From Desulfallas thermosapovorans DSM 6562 (GTDB taxonomy: Bacteria > Bacillota > Desulfotomaculia > Desulfotomaculales > Desulfallaceae), in the NCBI RefSeq assembly GCF_008124625.1, contig NZ_VNHM01000007.1, forward strand, positions 100,915 to 164,914: a stretch of DNA of 64,000 nucleotides, given 5' to 3'. The notes under the pieces were generated by a model. It was not told the origin of the DNA. It did not search any database and was given only the letters and a program-made list of their open reading frames with translations. Below are positions 62,093 through 64,000 of the stretch, piece by piece. Each line of letters opens with the position of its first letter. The first letter of the stretch is position 1. A program made the translations under genes and the position numbers.

Positions 62093-62539
62093 TCATCCCC
62101 GGGCGGAGGATATAAATAGTTTGATCTCTTTTGTATAGGTGATTAAATCTACTATATTATGCTTCAATATATCAAGCACAATTGAATTATCCACTTTACC
62201 GTATTGGTTGGCCAATAAATTTCTAAACCTGGCCATGGAAACGAGCTTTTGGACCAAATCGCGGGACAGGATACCGTTATCACCCAAAATGCGAAAACAG
62301 TCCGCATAGCTTCGGGGGGCTTCTTTGGCTATCCTGGCAGCCAGGTGATTACAAATGCTTTGGGCTGCTTCAATGGATAGAATTAGTTGATACTTGGCGC
62401 CGGAAACAAGAATCTCGTCCTTGTAAAATTTCTGCGGCTCAACTTGCCCAATGGTGTTTAACAAAGCCACTGATTTCTTGATATCAGCCAGTTTATCAGT
62501 AATTAATTCGTAGTTGATATATAAATTATTTTCGGTCAT
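62093..62539 (-). CDS. HepT-like protein (DUF86), catalytic His replaced
   Basis: 148 residues from ATG 62539 (GGGG 8 nt upstream), all-alpha. HepT toxins are RNases with an R-x4-H-x-Y motif. Here the motif reads R106-NLLA-N111-Q-Y113, so the histidine is Asn while the Arg and the AMPylated Tyr remain (codon AAC in SARFRNLLANQYGK). Partner nucleotidyltransferase overlaps/adjoins. Probably inactive as an RNase or altered, but still a recognisable pair. Confidence 0.8.
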   Translation of the reverse strand: MTENNLYINYELITDKLADIKKSVALLNTIGQVEPQKFYKDEILVSGAKYQLILSIEAAQSICNHLAARIAKEAPRSYADCFRILGDNGILSRDLVQKLVSMARFRNLLANQYGKVDNSIVLDILKHNIVDLITYTKEIKLFISSARG

Positions 62540-62581
62540 TGTGTAAACCCCATTTCCCTTTACCATGGATTGGTTATACCC

Positions 62582-62590
62582 ATTATACCA
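62582..62590 (-). promoter_or_regulatory. Extended -10 promoter of the hepT-mntA pair
   Basis: Minus strand TGGTATAAT (TG-n-TATAAT), 43 nt before hepT. No good -35 box is present, as is usual for extended -10 promoters. Confidence 0.5.
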
Positions 62591-62783
62591 AACTCGCCCT
62601 CCCGTTTGCATTATCTATAAACGAATTGTAAAATTATTCCCTTATCATTAGTATGTACAATAATACATAATAGCCTTAAAGATATTGTTCAAAAAGCAGG
62701 TTTTGGTGTCAACATAGAAATTATAAGTGGATCTCACACATGCTTTCAAATAGCTTTTAAAGCTAACCTTTCGAATTATCCCC

Positions 62784-62811
62784 TTAGCAAGTAAAACTTC
62801 CATGGTATAAT
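62784..62811 (+). promoter_or_regulatory. Promoter of the repeat-protein gene
   Basis: TTAGCA (62784-62789), 16 nt, TATAAT (62806-62811) with an extended TGG before the -10. Start of translation at 62843, RBS AAGGGG. Confidence 0.55.
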
Positions 62812-62842
62812 GGGTTTAACTAACACTTAAGGGGTTTATTTT

Positions 62843-63706
62843 ATGTGTACAAAAATGATTTTTAATAAATATAAATTTTTTATGGTATGTATGCTGGCCA
62901 TGCTGTTTTGGGGAGGACCTGATGTATCTACTGCCCGGGCTGCCCTTGATTGGACAGTGCATGTGGAGCGCACGGTTGGGAACAAACAAACCGACCGGGG
63001 CTTCTTCATCCAACCAACAAACGATGGCGGGTATATTATTGTGGGGGAAACCCAAAGTGGCCAGGATTACGATCTCTACCTGGTTAAACTCAGTGCAAAG
63101 GGCTACTTCCAGTGGCACAAGACATTTGGTGGCAGTAAAAACGAACGAGGGTACTCGGTGCGGCAAACCGGTGACGGAGGATATATTATCGCCGGCAACA
63201 CGCAACCAGTATTCGGGCGGGGGGACTATAACGTCTATCTGGTCAAGACAGACGCCTCCGGCCGCCAACAGTGGAATAGGGAGTTCGGCGGCACCAGTGA
63301 AGATACAGGGACTTGTGTATTACAAACCAGCGATGGAGGCTACATCATCGCCGGCACCACCAATTCAACCGGTGCCGGTGCTTCCGACGCCTACCTGATA
63401 AAAACAGATGCCGCAGGCAAGAAAGAATGGGAAAAAACTTTCGGCGGAAAAGAAACGGATTCCGCCACGGTGGTCCGGCAAACCAGTGACGGCGGGTTCA
63501 TTGTGGCCGGGCAGACCTACTCCTTCGGGGCCGGTGGTTATGACGTATACCTGGTGAAAACAGACGCTTCGGGCAATGAAACTTGGACCCAAACCTTCGG
63601 CGGAGTTAACTGGGATACCGCTGCCTCGGTAGAGCAAACCAGCGACGGCGGGTATATAGTGGTTGGCCAAACGTCATCCTTCGGTATCGGCAACAATGAT
63701 ATTTAG
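62843..63706 (+). CDS. Secreted delta-60/beta-propeller-type repeat protein, truncated by an IS
   Basis: 287 residues. Signal peptide MCTKMIFNKYKFFMVCMLAM... with a likely cleavage after STARA (about residue 33). Then five tandem units of about 50 residues, each containing (Q)TSDGGYIIAGxT and a YLVKTDASGxxxWxxTFGG stretch, typical of delta-60 repeats. Ends abruptly at NNDI-TAG where the IS begins (63707), so the C-terminus (more repeats and perhaps a cell-wall anchor) is lost. RBS AAGGGG 8 nt upstream. Confidence 0.75.
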   Translation: MCTKMIFNKYKFFMVCMLAMLFWGGPDVSTARAALDWTVHVERTVGNKQTDRGFFIQPTNDGGYIIVGETQSGQDYDLYLVKLSAKGYFQWHKTFGGSKNERGYSVRQTGDGGYIIAGNTQPVFGRGDYNVYLVKTDASGRQQWNREFGGTSEDTGTCVLQTSDGGYIIAGTTNSTGAGASDAYLIKTDAAGKKEWEKTFGGKETDSATVVRQTSDGGFIVAGQTYSFGAGGYDVYLVKTDASGNETWTQTFGGVNWDTAASVEQTSDGGYIVVGQTSSFGIGNNDI

Positions 63707-64000
63707 GGCTTGCTGAACGAAACAAAAACCCAACAAAATCAAGGATTCAGGAACATATTTGTCGAAATAAAATGCATGGAAAATGCGGTAAATGTTGCAA
63801 AAACCGTGCACTTGGAGGCAAAATATGTTCCGCAGGATAGAAAATCAATATTACCTCGAAGAATTTAATTTGCCCTTTGAAGGCAAATTAAGAGCCGATA
63901 ACCGCTGGGTAAAACTAGCTAAAATGATCCCCTGGGACAAAATCGAAGCACGCTATGCCAATCTCTTTCCCAGCAACCGTGGTCAGGTGGCCAAACCTGT
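63707..64000 (+). mobile_element. Insertion sequence, left end (IS5/IS1182-like)
   Basis: The interrupted reading frame of the repeat protein ends exactly where gggcttgctgaacg begins. A typical left-end leader of about 118 nt and a transposase start follow. The right end is beyond 64000, so family, length and target duplication cannot be read. Confidence 0.7.
63825..64000 (+). CDS. Transposase, N-terminal part
   Basis: ATG 63825 with GGAGG 6 nt upstream; 58 codons in the window read MFRRIENQYYLEEFNLPFEG...LRADNRWVKLAKMIPWDKIEARYANLFPSN, the opening of IS1182/IS5-type DDE transposases. The catalytic residues lie outside the window. Confidence 0.8.
   Translation, partial: MFRRIENQYYLEEFNLPFEGKLRADNRWVKLAKMIPWDKIEARYANLFPSNRGQVAKP

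Noticed and set aside
62816..63268. Minus-strand ORF opposite the delta-60 protein
   Set aside because: Antisense to a repeat protein with signal peptide, RBS and promoter; composition is a shadow.
1..64000. tRNA, rRNA, CRISPR arrays, T-box leaders, prophage genes
   Set aside because: None seen: no cloverleaf with CCA region, no regularly spaced repeats, no phage structural genes.

Overview
The window looks like a piece of the chromosome of an anaerobic, endospore-forming Gram-positive bacterium, most likely a Desulfotomaculum/Pelotomaculum-type clostridium. The evidence is a dense set of sporulation genes (spoIIA-sigF, spoIIM, spo0A, spoIVB, the complete spoIIIA operon, spoVAEA-spoVAF) combined with strictly anaerobic enzymes (2-oxoacid:ferredoxin oxidoreductase, an NfnAB-like transhydrogenase, radical-type acyl-CoA dehydratase components) and frequent TTG/GTG starts behind strong GGAGG ribosome binding sites. 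The genus is inferred from gene content, not shown. Nearly every gene lies on the minus strand, so the layout is best read from high to low coordinates. No rRNA, tRNA or CRISPR array was seen.

Right end (64.0-51.7 kb): an IS transposase start has cut a secreted beta-propeller-like repeat protein. Next come a HepT/MntA-type toxin-antitoxin pair, TldD and PmbA/TldE separated by a prepilin peptidase, a DUF3243 gene (plus strand) and a small YabG-like protein, then aroQ, an Xaa-Pro peptidase, efp, a CD1247-like zinc-ribbon protein and a CoA-disulfide-reductase/rhodanese fusion. 51.7-46.3 kb is the full spoIIIAA-AH operon. 46.1-41.0 kb holds an oxaloacetate/pyruvate carboxyltransferase fused to a biotin carrier, accC, the Asp23/AmaP/DUF2273 envelope module and nusB. 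40.9-38.6 kb is the NfnAB-like pair.

Centre (38.4-22.4 kb): xseA-folD-fchA, a terminator, then xseB-ispA, a roughly 670-nt gene-free but highly structured stretch, a DUF21-like membrane protein, dxs, tlyA, nadK, mnmM, argR, recN, spoIVB, spo0A and steA. The gene-free stretch is interpreted as an OLE RNA (ornate, large, extremophilic). It sits in the classic OLE neighbourhood (isoprenoid genes upstream, the OLE-associated protein OapA just downstream), has its own near-consensus promoter, and is closed by an 11-bp long-range helix. This is the most remarkable element of the window. OLE is a described RNA class, but its biochemical function is unresolved.

Left part (22.4-1 kb): a copper-transporter-like protein, two glycosyltransferase-type genes, a P-loop ATPase and the vor/kor operon; a peptidase, a DUF3866 protein and a ComB-like protein; then the conserved Firmicute order spoIIM - yqzK-like - xerD - deoB - pdp - dacF - spoIIAA - spoIIAB - sigF. 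This ends in a dodecin and a shortened spoVA remnant (spoVAEA, spoVAF), followed by 2-hydroxyacyl-CoA dehydratase-family genes. Several families of short palindromic repeats are scattered between genes and in places supply the last codons of genes.
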